A stretch of DNA of 64,000 bases from Arthrobacter cryoconiti (GTDB taxonomy: Bacteria > Actinomycetota > Actinomycetes > Actinomycetales > Micrococcaceae), in assembly GCF_020905375.1 (NCBI RefSeq), contig NZ_JAJJBU010000003.1:558001-622000 (forward strand), in the 5' to 3' direction. How positions within the stretch are numbered: the first letter of the stretch is position 1; every line of letters begins with the position of its first letter. Shown in pieces: positions 6,804-15,714 of this stretch. The notes beneath the pieces are model-generated. The model was not told where the DNA came from and did not search any database. It saw nothing but the letters and a program-made list of their open reading frames with translations. The position numbers were made by a program, and so were the translations under genes.

Positions 6804-9695
6804 ATGGCGACTCGTTCTTCTCCCGCTCGCGCGTCCGCCGGCAAGTCAGGCGGCGTTTCGACGCGCCCTGCGAAGACCGCAAGCATGCCGAGCGCACGCA
6901 ATAAACTTCCCGAAGCTGAAAAGCGGCTCGTGTGGCCGTTGCGCTTGGTGGTCGGCCTATGGCAAGGGCTAGGCCATCTGCTGGGCGGTGGAATTCGGCG
7001 TATGGGCACAGATGTCAGCACGCTGGCCTCCTCGGATCGACGCGACGGAAGCGGGCTGCTCTTCATTGTTCTGGCGGCAGTCATTGCGACCTTTGAATGG
7101 TGGGGGCTGAGCGGTCCAATTGCTGACGCCGTCCACGGCGTCTTTGAGGGGACCTTTGGTTGGGTTGCGACTCTCCTGCCGCCTTTACTGCTCATTTTCT
7201 CTGTCCTCGTGTTTCGCCAGCCAGCCAATATGCGCAGTAACAATCGGGTGGCTATTGGATTTTCAGTATTGGTTCTTTCCGTGTGCTCATTGGCGCATGT
7301 AGCAGGTGGACTGCCCAACGCGAGTGATGGATTCACCGGTGTCAGCGCTGCTGGTGGAATGGTAGGGGCCATTGCTGGTGGGGTGGTGGCCCTAGCGAGC
7401 CCCATATTGGCTGTGGCGATCTATTCAGTCTTGGCCCTCGTGAGTGTCTTGATAGTGACGGCAACGCCGATCCTGCATATTCCTGCTCGCCTGCGCGGAC
7501 TCTACGGTCAGCTCATGGGTACCGCGCCGCAGGGGGAACTCACCGGGCATGGTCACGACCAAAGCTACCTGTTCGACCGTGATGAACCCCCAGCAAAGAT
7601 CAAAAAGCCGCGTGGCCGACTTGCCCGTAAGAAGTCGGAGGAGGATAACGAGGCCCCCGACTACGACGGCGACGGCGCGTTTGAGACGGCCCTGGTCGCT
7701 GGGCAGGATATTACAACGGTGAGTGCCGAGCCAGCCGCACCCTCCTTACCGCCGGGTGTTCGCCGCCCCACGCGTGACGAACTGGCAGCGGATGCGATTA
7801 AGGCTCGTCAAGGGCTTCCCACTACGGCAGACGCCCACACCAACCGCTCATCCGGCTCCCACGAACGCGAAGCCGTGACGGAGTCCATTGGAATCGTTTC
7901 AGCCAACGCTCTAGGCGGGGTCACCCGCGCTATCCCTGCCCCTCCGGCGGCCGCACCAATGCCCATTCCGGCGCGTTCGGAGCAACTCCAACTCTCAGGT
8001 GACGTCACTTACACCCTGCCGTCCTCTGATTTCTTACCTTCTGGCCCACCAGCACGAGAGGCCACAGAAGCCAACGACGCCGTCGTCGCAGCCTTGACGG
8101 ATACCCTTCAGCAGTTCAACGTGGATGCAGCCGTTACCGGATTCAGTCGAGGCCCCACGGTGACCCGGTACGAGATTGAACTCTCGCCCGGGACCAAGGT
8201 CGAACGCGTGACGGCTCTGAGCAAGAACATCTCCTACGCCGTGGCGTCCTCCGATGTGCGAATCCTCAGTCCCATTCCCGGCAAGAGCGCCATCGGAATC
8301 GAGATTCCCAACGCGGATAAGGAAATAGTGGTGTTGGGAGACGTTCTACGATCCGCTAACGCCCGCCGCACTGACCACCCCATGGTGATGGGTGTGGGCA
8401 AGGACGTGGAAGGCGGATTCGTCGTCGCCAATTTGGCCAAGATGCCTCACCTGCTGGTCGCCGGGGCCACGGGCGCGGGTAAATCCTCTTTTGTTAACTC
8501 TATGATTGTCTCGATCTTGATGCGTGCCACCCCAGATGAGGTGCGTATGGTCATGGTTGACCCCAAGCGCGTTGAGCTGACGGCCTATGAAGGTGTCCCG
8601 CATCTGATCACGCCCATCATCACTAACCCGAAGAAGGCCGCAGAAGCCTTGCAGTGGGTAGTTCGCGAAATGGACCAGCGTTACGATGATCTGGCGAATT
8701 ACGGTTTCAAGCACATTGACGAATTCAACAAGGCAGTCAAGGCCGGCAAAGTCCAGCCCCCCGTGGACTCTAAGCGAGTTATCCGTCCGTACCCATACCT
8801 GTTGGTGATCGTTGATGAGCTCGCAGACCTGATGATGGTGGCTCCCCGCGACGTTGAAGACTCGATCGTGCGGATCACGCAGTTGGCCCGTGCGGCCGGC
8901 ATTCACCTTGTCCTGGCTACCCAGCGGCCGTCCGTGGATGTTGTGACGGGTTTGATCAAGGCCAATGTGCCTTCTCGAATGGCCTTCGCAACTTCGTCCG
9001 TGACAGATTCTCGCGTGGTCTTGGACCAGCCCGGTGCCGAAAAGCTCTTGGGTCAAGGTGATGCACTGTTCTTGCCGATGGGTAAGTCCAAGCCCATCCG
9101 CGTTCAGGGAGCCTGGGTCACTGAGGCCGAGATTAAACGTGTCGTGGACCATGTCAAGGGTGAGCTCAAAGTCAGCTACCGGACAGACGTTGCCGTGGAA
9201 GCCCCGAAGAAGGTGATCGAAGACGACATCGGTGATGACTTGGAACTCTTGCTTCAGGCAACTGAGTTGATAGTCACGACCCAGTTTGGCTCGACGTCAA
9301 TGCTTCAGCGCAAGCTTCGGGTCGGCTTTGCCAAGGCGGGGCGGTTGATGGACCTGCTGGAGTCTCGGGGAGTCGTGGGGCCCTCGGAAGGTTCCAAGGC
9401 CCGGGACGTTCTGGTCAAGCCTGATGATCTCGCAGTGACACTTGCCGCCATCAGGGGGGATGAACCCGCCTCGGGGCACTCGGTCACGGGGAATATCGAC
9501 GACGCCACGAGCGATCGAACCCAGCGGGATCCGGCCTCGGATCATCTGAGCGCGGCGCTGGCCGATAACGCTAATGCCAACCACACTTGGGGCACTGACC
9601 TAGTTGCTGAGGACCTGGCTAATCGGACCGAGGCTGTGGACTACGGCGATGGGGGCGACGACGGCGAAGATGCTTGGTCGCTCACCGGTCGGTAG
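6804..9695 (+). CDS. ftsK: DNA translocase FtsK/SpoIIIE
   Basis: 963 residues. A septal membrane-anchored motor that clears and resolves chromosome ends during division. Four hydrophobic segments lie between about 80 and 225 (FtsK 4TM domain). A charged, Pro-rich linker runs to about 420, followed by the alpha domain and the motor with Walker A GATGAGKS (about 553-560) and Walker B LLVIVDELADLM (about 665-676). The winged-helix gamma domain, which reads KOPS-type DNA sites, starts near 818 (TTQFGSTSMLQRKL). The acidic C-terminal tail after 880 is a variable extension. Confidence 0.97.
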   Translation: MATRSSPARASAGKSGGVSTRPAKTASMPSARNKLPEAEKRLVWPLRLVVGLWQGLGHLLGGGIRRMGTDVSTLASSDRRDGSGLLFIVLAAVIATFEWWGLSGPIADAVHGVFEGTFGWVATLLPPLLLIFSVLVFRQPANMRSNNRVAIGFSVLVLSVCSLAHVAGGLPNASDGFTGVSAAGGMVGAIAGGVVALASPILAVAIYSVLALVSVLIVTATPILHIPARLRGLYGQLMGTAPQGELTGHGHDQSYLFDRDEPPAKIKKPRGRLARKKSEEDNEAPDYDGDGAFETALVAGQDITTVSAEPAAPSLPPGVRRPTRDELAADAIKARQGLPTTADAHTNRSSGSHEREAVTESIGIVSANALGGVTRAIPAPPAAAPMPIPARSEQLQLSGDVTYTLPSSDFLPSGPPAREATEANDAVVAALTDTLQQFNVDAAVTGFSRGPTVTRYEIELSPGTKVERVTALSKNISYAVASSDVRILSPIPGKSAIGIEIPNADKEIVVLGDVLRSANARRTDHPMVMGVGKDVEGGFVVANLAKMPHLLVAGATGAGKSSFVNSMIVSILMRATPDEVRMVMVDPKRVELTAYEGVPHLITPIITNPKKAAEALQWVVREMDQRYDDLANYGFKHIDEFNKAVKAGKVQPPVDSKRVIRPYPYLLVIVDELADLMMVAPRDVEDSIVRITQLARAAGIHLVLATQRPSVDVVTGLIKANVPSRMAFATSSVTDSRVVLDQPGAEKLLGQGDALFLPMGKSKPIRVQGAWVTEAEIKRVVDHVKGELKVSYRTDVAVEAPKKVIEDDIGDDLELLLQATELIVTTQFGSTSMLQRKLRVGFAKAGRLMDLLESRGVVGPSEGSKARDVLVKPDDLAVTLAAIRGDEPASGHSVTGNIDDATSDRTQRDPASDHLSAALADNANANHTWGTDLVAEDLANRTEAVDYGDGGDDGEDAWSLTGR

Positions 9696-9737
9696 GGCCC
9701 GCTTACCGCTGGAGCCAAATGAGGATAGCCTTGAACT

Positions 9738-10358
9738 GTGACTGAAACCACCGCCCCAACACCGTCCACTCCGGTTCCTTCTAACTGGAACCTGCCCAAC
9801 GCATTAACCCTGCTGCGTATTGCACTGGTGCCGTTCTTCATCATTTTCTTTCTGACCGACGACGGAGCCTATGGCTGGTGGCGCTGGGGTGCAGTGGCGA
9901 TGTTTGTGGTCGCGATTTACACCGACAAGCTCGACGGCGACATCGCCCGTGCCCGGGGCCTCGTCACCAGTTTCGGTAAAATTGCTGATCCAATTGCGGA
10001 TAAATTACTCATCGGCTCTGCCCTGATCTTGCTCTCCGCGGTAGGGGAGCTGTGGTGGTGGGTAACAATAGTGATGCTCGTGCGAGAGATTGGCATCACA
10101 ATCTTGCGTTTTGTGGTGATCCGTTACGGCGTCATGGCCGCATCAAAGGGTGGGAAGCTAAAGACGGTGCTGCAGACAATCGCCATCTTCGTATTCCTCT
10201 TGCCGGTCACACCGGCACATACTTGGCTATCAGTCGTGGCGTTGATCGTCATGATGGTGGCACTTCTAGTAACGGTCGTGACAGGCATTGACTATGTAGT
10301 GAAGGCCATACAGCTGCGCAATAGTGGCAAGGGAAGCCGAGCCGGTCAGAGTGTCTAA
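9738..10358 (+). CDS. pgsA: CDP-diacylglycerol--glycerol-3-phosphate 3-phosphatidyltransferase
   Basis: 206 residues, GTG start. The CDP-alcohol phosphatidyltransferase signature, D-G-x2-A-R-x8-G-x3-D-x3-D, is complete at about residues 62-88 (DKLDGDIARARG ... GKIADPIADK). It makes phosphatidylglycerol phosphate in the membrane; about six hydrophobic helices are visible. A related phosphatidylinositol-phosphate synthase is possible in actinobacteria. The ftsK-pgsA-cinA-clgR order favours pgsA. Confidence 0.9.
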   Translation: MTETTAPTPSTPVPSNWNLPNALTLLRIALVPFFIIFFLTDDGAYGWWRWGAVAMFVVAIYTDKLDGDIARARGLVTSFGKIADPIADKLLIGSALILLSAVGELWWWVTIVMLVREIGITILRFVVIRYGVMAASKGGKLKTVLQTIAIFVFLLPVTPAHTWLSVVALIVMMVALLVTVVTGIDYVVKAIQLRNSGKGSRAGQSV

Positions 10359-10854
10359 GTCAGATATTGGCTCTTGGTTGACCACGCTCATTGCGGATGC
10401 AACGGCAGCCAGGCTGAGTGTGGCCACAGCGGAATCACTCACGGGCGGCCTGCTTGCGGCAACCATTGTGGATGTACCTGGGGCCTCTGGGATGTTCTTT
10501 GGTGGCGTTGTGGCCTACCAGAATTCAGTGAAAGTCAGAGCTCTTGGAGTCTCGGAAAAACTTTTGGACCAGCGCGGTGCCGTTGATGCGGATGTGGCGG
10601 TGGCCATGGCGCTCGGGGCGTGCCGAGCTACGGGGGCCAGGGTCGGAATCTCTACCACGGGTGTTGCCGGACCAGAACCTCATCAGGGCAAGGATGTGGG
10701 CACCGTATATGTGGGTATCGCGTTGGATGGCGTTGCTCGGGCTCATAAATTCCACCTGGCAGGAGATCGGGCGGCGATCCGCCATCAGACCGTAAGTGAG
10801 GCTCTCCAGCTTCTTCTTGATCTTGTCAAGACCATGCGGGAACAAAAGTTGTGA
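10351..10854 (+). CDS. CinA C-terminal family protein (nicotinamide-nucleotide amidohydrolase)
   Basis: 167 residues from a GTG that overlaps the end of pgsA by 8 bases. It contains only the CinA C-terminal domain: TAESLTGGLLAATI, GGVVAYQNSVK and STTGVAGPE are typical. This domain deamidates nicotinamide mononucleotide to nicotinate mononucleotide (PncC activity) for pyridine-nucleotide recycling. The N-terminal molybdopterin-binding-like half of full CinA is absent, as is usual for this actinobacterial locus. An in-frame GTG at 10324 would add nine residues inside pgsA. Confidence 0.9.
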   Translation: MSKSDIGSWLTTLIADATAARLSVATAESLTGGLLAATIVDVPGASGMFFGGVVAYQNSVKVRALGVSEKLLDQRGAVDADVAVAMALGACRATGARVGISTTGVAGPEPHQGKDVGTVYVGIALDGVARAHKFHLAGDRAAIRHQTVSEALQLLLDLVKTMREQKL

Positions 10855-10982
10855 GCAGATAGTTACTCTTAGTGAACACAAAAGTCGCTTCTTCCCTTTA
10901 GGATGGGAGCACTAAGTGAGCGTATCCTTTTCGGATCAGCCGAAAAGTATGAAGGAAACTAACAAGGAGCAAGACGATACCG

Positions 10983-11423
10983 ATGGTGAAACAACCCGTA
11001 TCCGTAAACGGCGTGGTGCGCTGGCGGGATGTGGGTTTGGCAGACGAGGCAAAACACACGCAGAAGGACCGCAAGATGGTGGTTCTGCGCCAGGAGATTG
11101 GTGATGTTCTCCGGGATGTCCGTCAACGTCAAGGCCGCACACTCCGTGAAGTCTCACACAACGCGCGCGTCTCGCTGGGTTATCTCAGCGAAGTTGAGCG
11201 TGGGCAAAAGGAAGCATCTTCTGAGCTGCTGTCCTCAATTTGTTCGGCACTGGATGTGCCGCTCTCACTCATGCTCCGTGAGGTGAGTGACCGTTTGGCC
11301 ATTGCCGAAGGCGTGGCTGTCCCAGACACTGTTCCCCAAGAATTCGCGGCGCGCTATGGCCGTGATCTCAATGAGGAACTCTCTGATGAACTCCGCAAGG
11401 GCCTGATTTCCAGCTCGTACTAA
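10983..11423 (+). CDS. clgR: ClgR-type helix-turn-helix regulator of Clp proteases
   Basis: 146 residues. The XRE helix-turn-helix [18 protein letters not shown] and the flanking [14 protein letters not shown] and [10 protein letters not shown] match ClgR, which in actinobacteria activates clpP/clpC and other stress genes. The ATG at 10983 has AAGGAG 13 bases upstream. A second ATG at 11076, with AAGGA 7 bases upstream, would give a 115-residue protein that begins where the usual family core begins, so the true start is uncertain. An inverted repeat CTTAGTG/CACTAAG (10868-10916) spans the upstream gap. The gene is closed by the terminator at 11515-11547. Confidence 0.9.
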   Translation: MVKQPVSVNGVVRWRDVGLADEAKHTQKDRKMVVLRQEIGDVLRDVRQRQGRTLREVSHNARVSLGYLSEVERGQKEASSELLSSICSALDVPLSLMLREVSDRLAIAEGVAVPDTVPQEFAARYGRDLNEELSDELRKGLISSSY

Positions 11424-11514
11424 CGTTTTGGCCCGTAATCCGTTGATCTGGCTCGTTCCGGATCCACCCCAAAATCAGTATCGTTGAAGGTCGCGATCAG
11501 CGACCCTGCGACGG

Positions 11515-11547
11515 CGGGCCCTGCCATGGCGGCGGGGCCCGTTTTTT
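11515..11547 (+). terminator. Rho-independent terminator after clgR
   Basis: An 11-bp GC-rich stem, CGGGCCCTGCC paired with GGCGGGGCCCG around the loop ATGGC with one G-T pair, is followed by six T. This is the clearest intrinsic terminator in the window. Confidence 0.9.
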
Positions 11548-11564
11548 GTACCCCATTTGAGCTA

Positions 11565-12167
11565 CTAAAAAGTCTTGGAGATCTGTTCTCCGTCCTCCGT
11601 TTGAGCCAACTGGGGGCTGCTCAAGGGTGCCGCGTCTGCGAGCTTTGCAGACGCTTGGTGGGAGTCGCCGGCGCCGGCATTGCGGTCGTCAGCGTTGCCA
11701 TTGAGCTTGGCGATCAAGACAGCCAAAGTCGTCAACTCGGTGTTGTCCCAATGGGCTAGAAGGGCATGGAATGCTTCCTGGCGGCCAGCGTTCACAGAGC
11801 GCATCTTCGTCAGACCGGCTGGAGTTAGGCCGATCATCTGAGCGCGCCCGTCGCTGGGATCCGCCTCTTTTTGCACAAGTCCAATACTCTCGAGGAACTT
11901 GATCTGACGGCTCACCGACGGTTTGCCCACGCCAATACATTTCGCCAACTCGGTCAGGCGCATGCCGCCGTGATGCAGTAGAACGGACAGCAGCCCGTAG
12001 GCGGCAGGTTCCAACTCCGGATGGACGCTGCGTGTGAGGCTATGGTTCAGTACTCTGGCTCGACGCCATAGCAGGCTCAACTGCGCCTCCAGGACCTGGA
12101 TGGCTTCGCGGGATTGAGCTGACTCATCCGGCGAGGATGGGCGCTGTGGAGAACCTGACTGTTTCAT
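11565..12167 (-). CDS. MarR-family transcriptional regulator
   Basis: 200 residues. The winged-helix core (about 45-150) includes RLTELAKCIGVGKPSVSRQI as recognition region and DPSDGRAQMIGLTPAG as the wing, typical of MarR. The C-terminal 40 residues are low in conservation. The start is the ATG at 12165-12167. No divergent efflux or detoxification gene lies beside it, only DUF3046 and recA on the other strand, so the regulon and ligand are unknown. Confidence 0.88.
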   Translation of the reverse strand: MKQSGSPQRPSSPDESAQSREAIQVLEAQLSLLWRRARVLNHSLTRSVHPELEPAAYGLLSVLLHHGGMRLTELAKCIGVGKPSVSRQIKFLESIGLVQKEADPSDGRAQMIGLTPAGLTKMRSVNAGRQEAFHALLAHWDNTELTTLAVLIAKLNGNADDRNAGAGDSHQASAKLADAAPLSSPQLAQTEDGEQISKTF

Positions 12168-12225
12168 GATGCAAGTCTATGGCGCTTAGTGCAGCAACTG
12201 ATGAGTGGCATGCGAGAATGAAGGA

Positions 12226-12447
12226 GTGAGAGTAAGTGAGTTTTGGCGATTGATGGACGATGAATTCAGTCCTGGATATTCTCGGGTGCTGGCCCGTGAG
12301 CTGGTCTTAGGCGGGGTCGGAGGAACCACTGCCGAGCACGCCTTGAAGGCAGGCTTTGAGCCTCGCGATGTGTGGATTGCCGTGTGTGAGGTGCAAGACG
12401 TGCCACCAGAACGCCGCCTGGGTAAAGACCTTCCGGGGAACAAATAG
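12226..12447 (+). CDS. DUF3046 protein
   Basis: 73 residues from the GTG at 12226. The sequence VRVSEFWRLMDDEF at the N-terminus and the Ala-rich middle followed by DVWIAVCEVQDVP match the DUF3046 family, small actinobacterial proteins nearly always found just upstream of recA. The function is unknown. A GTG at 12205 would add seven unconserved residues. AAGGAG abuts the chosen start too closely for a normal ribosome site. Confidence 0.8.
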   Translation: MRVSEFWRLMDDEFSPGYSRVLARELVLGGVGGTTAEHALKAGFEPRDVWIAVCEVQDVPPERRLGKDLPGNK

Positions 12448-12472
12448 GCGCCGACACACCGCGATAAATATT

Positions 12473-12486
12473 CGAATACTAGTTCG
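12473..12486. promoter_or_regulatory. LexA-binding SOS box upstream of recA
   Basis: CGAATACTAGTTCG is a palindromic match to the actinobacterial/Gram-positive SOS consensus CGAAC-N4-GTTCG with one change. It lies 256 bases before the recA ATG. Its reverse complement is nearly identical to the box at 38353-38366. Confidence 0.85.
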
Positions 12487-12626
12487 ATTCGTTTTAGAGT
12501 GTCTAAGAAAGCACTACGTACTTTAGGGCTGGCTCATGAAGTGTTGCGTGGCAGCCAGCAAAGTTTTCCACAATTTCTACGTCCATGGACTCAAAGGCTT
12601 ATGAATGTCAGAGCCTTGAACTAGCG

Positions 12627-12656
12627 TTGATAACAGTTGATTAGTACCCATAAGAC
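12627..12656 (+). promoter_or_regulatory. Candidate second, SOS-box-free recA promoter
   Basis: TTGATA (12627-12632) and TAAGAC (12651-12656) are 18 bases apart and lie downstream of the SOS box, in the 295-base gap before recA. This would allow basal expression. A dual recA promoter is known in mycobacteria; here it is inference. Apart from this, the SOS box and the ribosome site, I see nothing in the gap 12448-12742. Confidence 0.35.
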
Positions 12657-12742
12657 ATAAGAGTCCACAACCTGTCCACCGGCACCCGAGTGCCAAGCGG
12701 ACGGGCAGCCATAATGGCACATATGAAAGACCGAGGTGAATC

Positions 12743-13795
12743 ATGGCCGCTCCCGCAGACCGTGAAAAGGCGCTGGCCGCAGCACTGGCCCAGATCGATA
12801 AGCAGTTTGGTAAGGGCTCGGTCATGCGGCTGGGTGACGACGTACGTGCGCCCATCGAAGTGATCCCCACCGGATCCATCGCACTGGACGTGGCCTTAGG
12901 CATTGGCGGGTTGCCGCGCGGAAGAGTCGTGGAAATCTATGGGCCTGAGTCTTCGGGTAAGACCACGGTAGCGCTGCACGCAGTCGCTAACGCCCAAAAG
13001 GGTGGTGGCATTGCCGCGTTCATTGATGCTGAACACGCGCTGGACCCTGACTATGCGGCGAGGTTGGGTGTGGACGTTGACGCGCTCCTAGTTTCCCAGC
13101 CGGACACCGGTGAGCAAGCCCTGGAAATCATGGACATGCTCATTGGCTCGGGATCCTTGGACGTTATCGTCATTGACTCCGTTGCCGCTCTGGTTCCGAG
13201 GGCCGAAATCGAAGGCGACATGGGAGATAGCCACGTCGGGCTTCAAGCCCGCCTGATGAGCCAGGCCCTCCGTAAGATCACCGGGCGCCTGAGTCAAACC
13301 AAGACCACCGCAATCTTCATCAACCAGCTGCGTGAAAAGATTGGTGTCTTCTTTGGTAGTCCCGAAACAACCACGGGTGGAAAGGCGCTGAAATTCTATG
13401 CGTCAATCCGCATTGATGTGAGGCGCATCCAGACGTTGAAGGAGGGCGCCGATGCTGTAGGTAACCGAACCAAAGCTAAAGTCGTCAAAAACAAAATGGC
13501 TCCGCCTTTCAAGATCGCCGAATTCGACATCATCTACGGCCAAGGTATTTCCCGTGAGGGAGGCATTATCGACATGGGCGTTGAACACGGCATCATCAAG
13601 AAGTCCGGCTCGTGGTACACCTATGACGGTGATCAGCTGGGGCAGGGTATGGAGAACTCACGTCGATTCTTGAAAGATAACCCTGAATTGACAGAGGAAC
13701 TTGAACGACTCATCAAGACCAAACTTGGCGTGGGCGTCATTCCTGAGGAGGAAGTGGAAACCGCGCCTAAGCTCAAGGCCGTTGATGGATTTTAA
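12743..13795 (+). CDS. recA: Recombinase RecA
   Basis: 350 residues, full length and without an intein. GPESSGKTT (about 67-75) is Walker A, and the loops and core ([32 protein letters not shown]) are typical. RecA forms filaments on ssDNA, drives homologous recombination and stimulates LexA self-cleavage. GAGGTGAATC before the ATG is a good ribosome site. Expression is likely LexA-controlled through the box at 12473. recX follows after 24 bases. Confidence 0.99.
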   Translation: MAAPADREKALAAALAQIDKQFGKGSVMRLGDDVRAPIEVIPTGSIALDVALGIGGLPRGRVVEIYGPESSGKTTVALHAVANAQKGGGIAAFIDAEHALDPDYAARLGVDVDALLVSQPDTGEQALEIMDMLIGSGSLDVIVIDSVAALVPRAEIEGDMGDSHVGLQARLMSQALRKITGRLSQTKTTAIFINQLREKIGVFFGSPETTTGGKALKFYASIRIDVRRIQTLKEGADAVGNRTKAKVVKNKMAPPFKIAEFDIIYGQGISREGGIIDMGVEHGIIKKSGSWYTYDGDQLGQGMENSRRFLKDNPELTEELERLIKTKLGVGVIPEEEVETAPKLKAVDGF

Positions 13796-13819
13796 AACGG
13801 ACTAATGGACTAACGGACT

Positions 13820-14353
13820 ATGAGTATGAAGAGGCCCGCGCCTGAACTAGACCCTGACGCTAATCCAGCGTCAGTGGCTAGGGCTATTGTTTTGCGCCAG
13901 CTGACCAACTCGCCCAAGAGCCGCCACCAACTCGAGCAAAAACTCGTCGAACGTCACATCCCGGGTGAAGTCTCCCAAGCGGTCTTGGACCGTTTCGAAG
14001 AGGTGAAACTCATTGACGATGCCGAGTTTGCGCTGCTCTGGGTGCGCAGCCGATCGCAGTACAAGTCAATGGCGCGCAGCGCGCTCAAACGGGAGCTTGC
14101 AGAGAGAGGAATTGCTCCAGAACTGATTGAGGATGCCTTAGGCCAAATCACCCAAGAAGCCGAGGATGCTGGAGCCGAAGAACTGGTGCGCAAGAAGCTT
14201 CGCAGCTCTGTGGACCTTGCAGATCGGGACGAACGTGAGAAATACACCAGACGGTGGGTGGCCATGCTGGCCCGCAAAGGCTACAACCCCTCCTCCGCTT
14301 TTACCGTCGTTGGAAAAGTGATCGATCAGGCTCTTGCGGACGAAACACCCTAG
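13820..14353 (+). CDS. recX: Regulatory protein RecX
   Basis: 177 residues. Helical repeat protein that binds and limits RecA filaments. RAIVLRQLTNSPKSRHQLEQ near the N-terminus and DDAEFALLWVRSR are RecX signatures. It sits 24 bases after recA, so it should be co-induced by SOS. The short spacer carries three imperfect GGACTA repeats (13799-13820). Confidence 0.95.
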   Translation: MSMKRPAPELDPDANPASVARAIVLRQLTNSPKSRHQLEQKLVERHIPGEVSQAVLDRFEEVKLIDDAEFALLWVRSRSQYKSMARSALKRELAERGIAPELIEDALGQITQEAEDAGAEELVRKKLRSSVDLADRDEREKYTRRWVAMLARKGYNPSSAFTVVGKVIDQALADETP

Positions 14354-14397
14354 AGCGGTTGGGACAATGGACCCGGCGGTGGATATGCTAACCACAT

Positions 14398-15648
14398 ATG
14401 ACATATCCGTCCCGTCACCGTCTTCGCCTCCTGGCTGCTTGCGCTGCCGCCGGGTTCTTTGCTGTGTCCTTGACCGCGATTGGTCCTGCCGCTGCTGACG
14501 ATGCGCCTCCCAGTGGATTTCCGAGCTGGTCAGACGTGCAACAAGCCAAAGGGAATGCCTCCGCAACGCAGGCTGAAGTAGCAAAAATCGGGGCGCTTCT
14601 GCAAGGGCTGTCGGCTGAATCAGACACATTGGGCACGGCTGCGGTCCGAGCCGGTGCCAGCTATGCTTCCACCAAATCCGAACTGGACGCAGTTGCCGCG
14701 CAGGTGAGCGTCCTCCAGGCGAGGTCCGGCCGTGCAGAGAAGGACGCTGCCAAGTACCAAAAGGACGTAGCTGCGGTTGCCGCTCAAAGGTATAAGTCCG
14801 GCGGGGCAGATCTTGGTATTTTCAATACCTTCGTTGCCCTTGGTTCCACCGATTCCCTTCAAGGGCTGGACATACTGACGCAGGTGGGTGATGCCGCGGC
14901 GGCCAAGCAAGTTAAAGCCAAGGACGCCCAAGCCGTTGCCCTTTCCCTGTCTAAGGCTCGCCAGGCCGCTGAGTTAGAACAAGCAAAGTTGACTGGTGTT
15001 GCCAAAGGCGAACTGGATGCGGCTGTGAGCGCGCAACAAGCTGTGACGGAACAGTTGGCAGCGCGGCAAGCCCAAAGCACCACGCTCACGGCGCAACTTG
15101 CTTCCTTGAACAATACGAGTTCAGCCGTTGAACAGGAATACCAGCAGGGGCAGGTCGCTCTTGCGGCATATCAGGCCGCACAAGCAGCGAAGCAGAAAGC
15201 AGCTGATGAAGCCGCCCGAGCGGCAGCAGCTCGTGCGGCAGCCGCGCAACCTCAGCCTCAACCTCAAACTCCCGACGCCGGTTCTGGCGGGTGGATCCCA
15301 CCGGAGATACTGCTACCAAATATTCCAGGGGGCGCCGTCAACGACCCTGCAGGTGCCCAGGCATACGCCTCGTCCAGACTTGGCGCCTATGGGTGGGGGC
15401 AATCGGAATTCTCGTGCTTAGTTAGGCTCTGGACACAAGAATCGAGCTGGCTGACAAACGCCACAAATCCCTCCAGCGGCGCCTACGGGATCGCGCAGTC
15501 GTTGCCACCCGGGAAGTATTCCTCGGCCGGGAACGATTGGCTAACGAACTACAGGACCCAAATTGAGTGGGGGTTAGGTTACATTCGGGACCGCTACGGT
15601 TCACCGTGCGGAGCTTGGGCCCACGAGGTCTCCATAGGCTGGTATTAG
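14398..15648 (+). CDS. Secreted coiled-coil protein with C-terminal lysozyme-like domain
   Basis: 416 residues. A signal peptide spans 1-33 (basic start, hydrophobic core, AAA-DDAPP cleavage region). Residues 40-290 are Ala/Gln/Lys-rich helix and coiled coil, ending in a QPQPQPQ hinge. The last about 95 residues (320-416) resemble transglycosylase/aggregation-promoting-factor C-terminal domains: WTQESSWL has a glutamate near 347 in the position of the catalytic acid, followed by GAYGIAQSLP. Two Cys in the domain could pair. This suggests an extracellular peptidoglycan-active enzyme or cell-separation factor. The exact family is uncertain. Confidence 0.8.
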   Translation: MTYPSRHRLRLLAACAAAGFFAVSLTAIGPAAADDAPPSGFPSWSDVQQAKGNASATQAEVAKIGALLQGLSAESDTLGTAAVRAGASYASTKSELDAVAAQVSVLQARSGRAEKDAAKYQKDVAAVAAQRYKSGGADLGIFNTFVALGSTDSLQGLDILTQVGDAAAAKQVKAKDAQAVALSLSKARQAAELEQAKLTGVAKGELDAAVSAQQAVTEQLAARQAQSTTLTAQLASLNNTSSAVEQEYQQGQVALAAYQAAQAAKQKAADEAARAAAARAAAAQPQPQPQTPDAGSGGWIPPEILLPNIPGGAVNDPAGAQAYASSRLGAYGWGQSEFSCLVRLWTQESSWLTNATNPSSGAYGIAQSLPPGKYSSAGNDWLTNYRTQIEWGLGYIRDRYGSPCGAWAHEVSIGWY

Positions 15649-15714
15649 CGCCTTAGCAGTGCGGTTCAGGTGAGCTGTTTAGTGTGAATCGGAAACAGGA
15701 CTTAAGCTTGTTGG

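Noticed and set aside
12487-12742. tRNA or small RNA in the recA leader
   Set aside because: No cloverleaf or conserved arms found by eye; only promoter-like elements are supportable.
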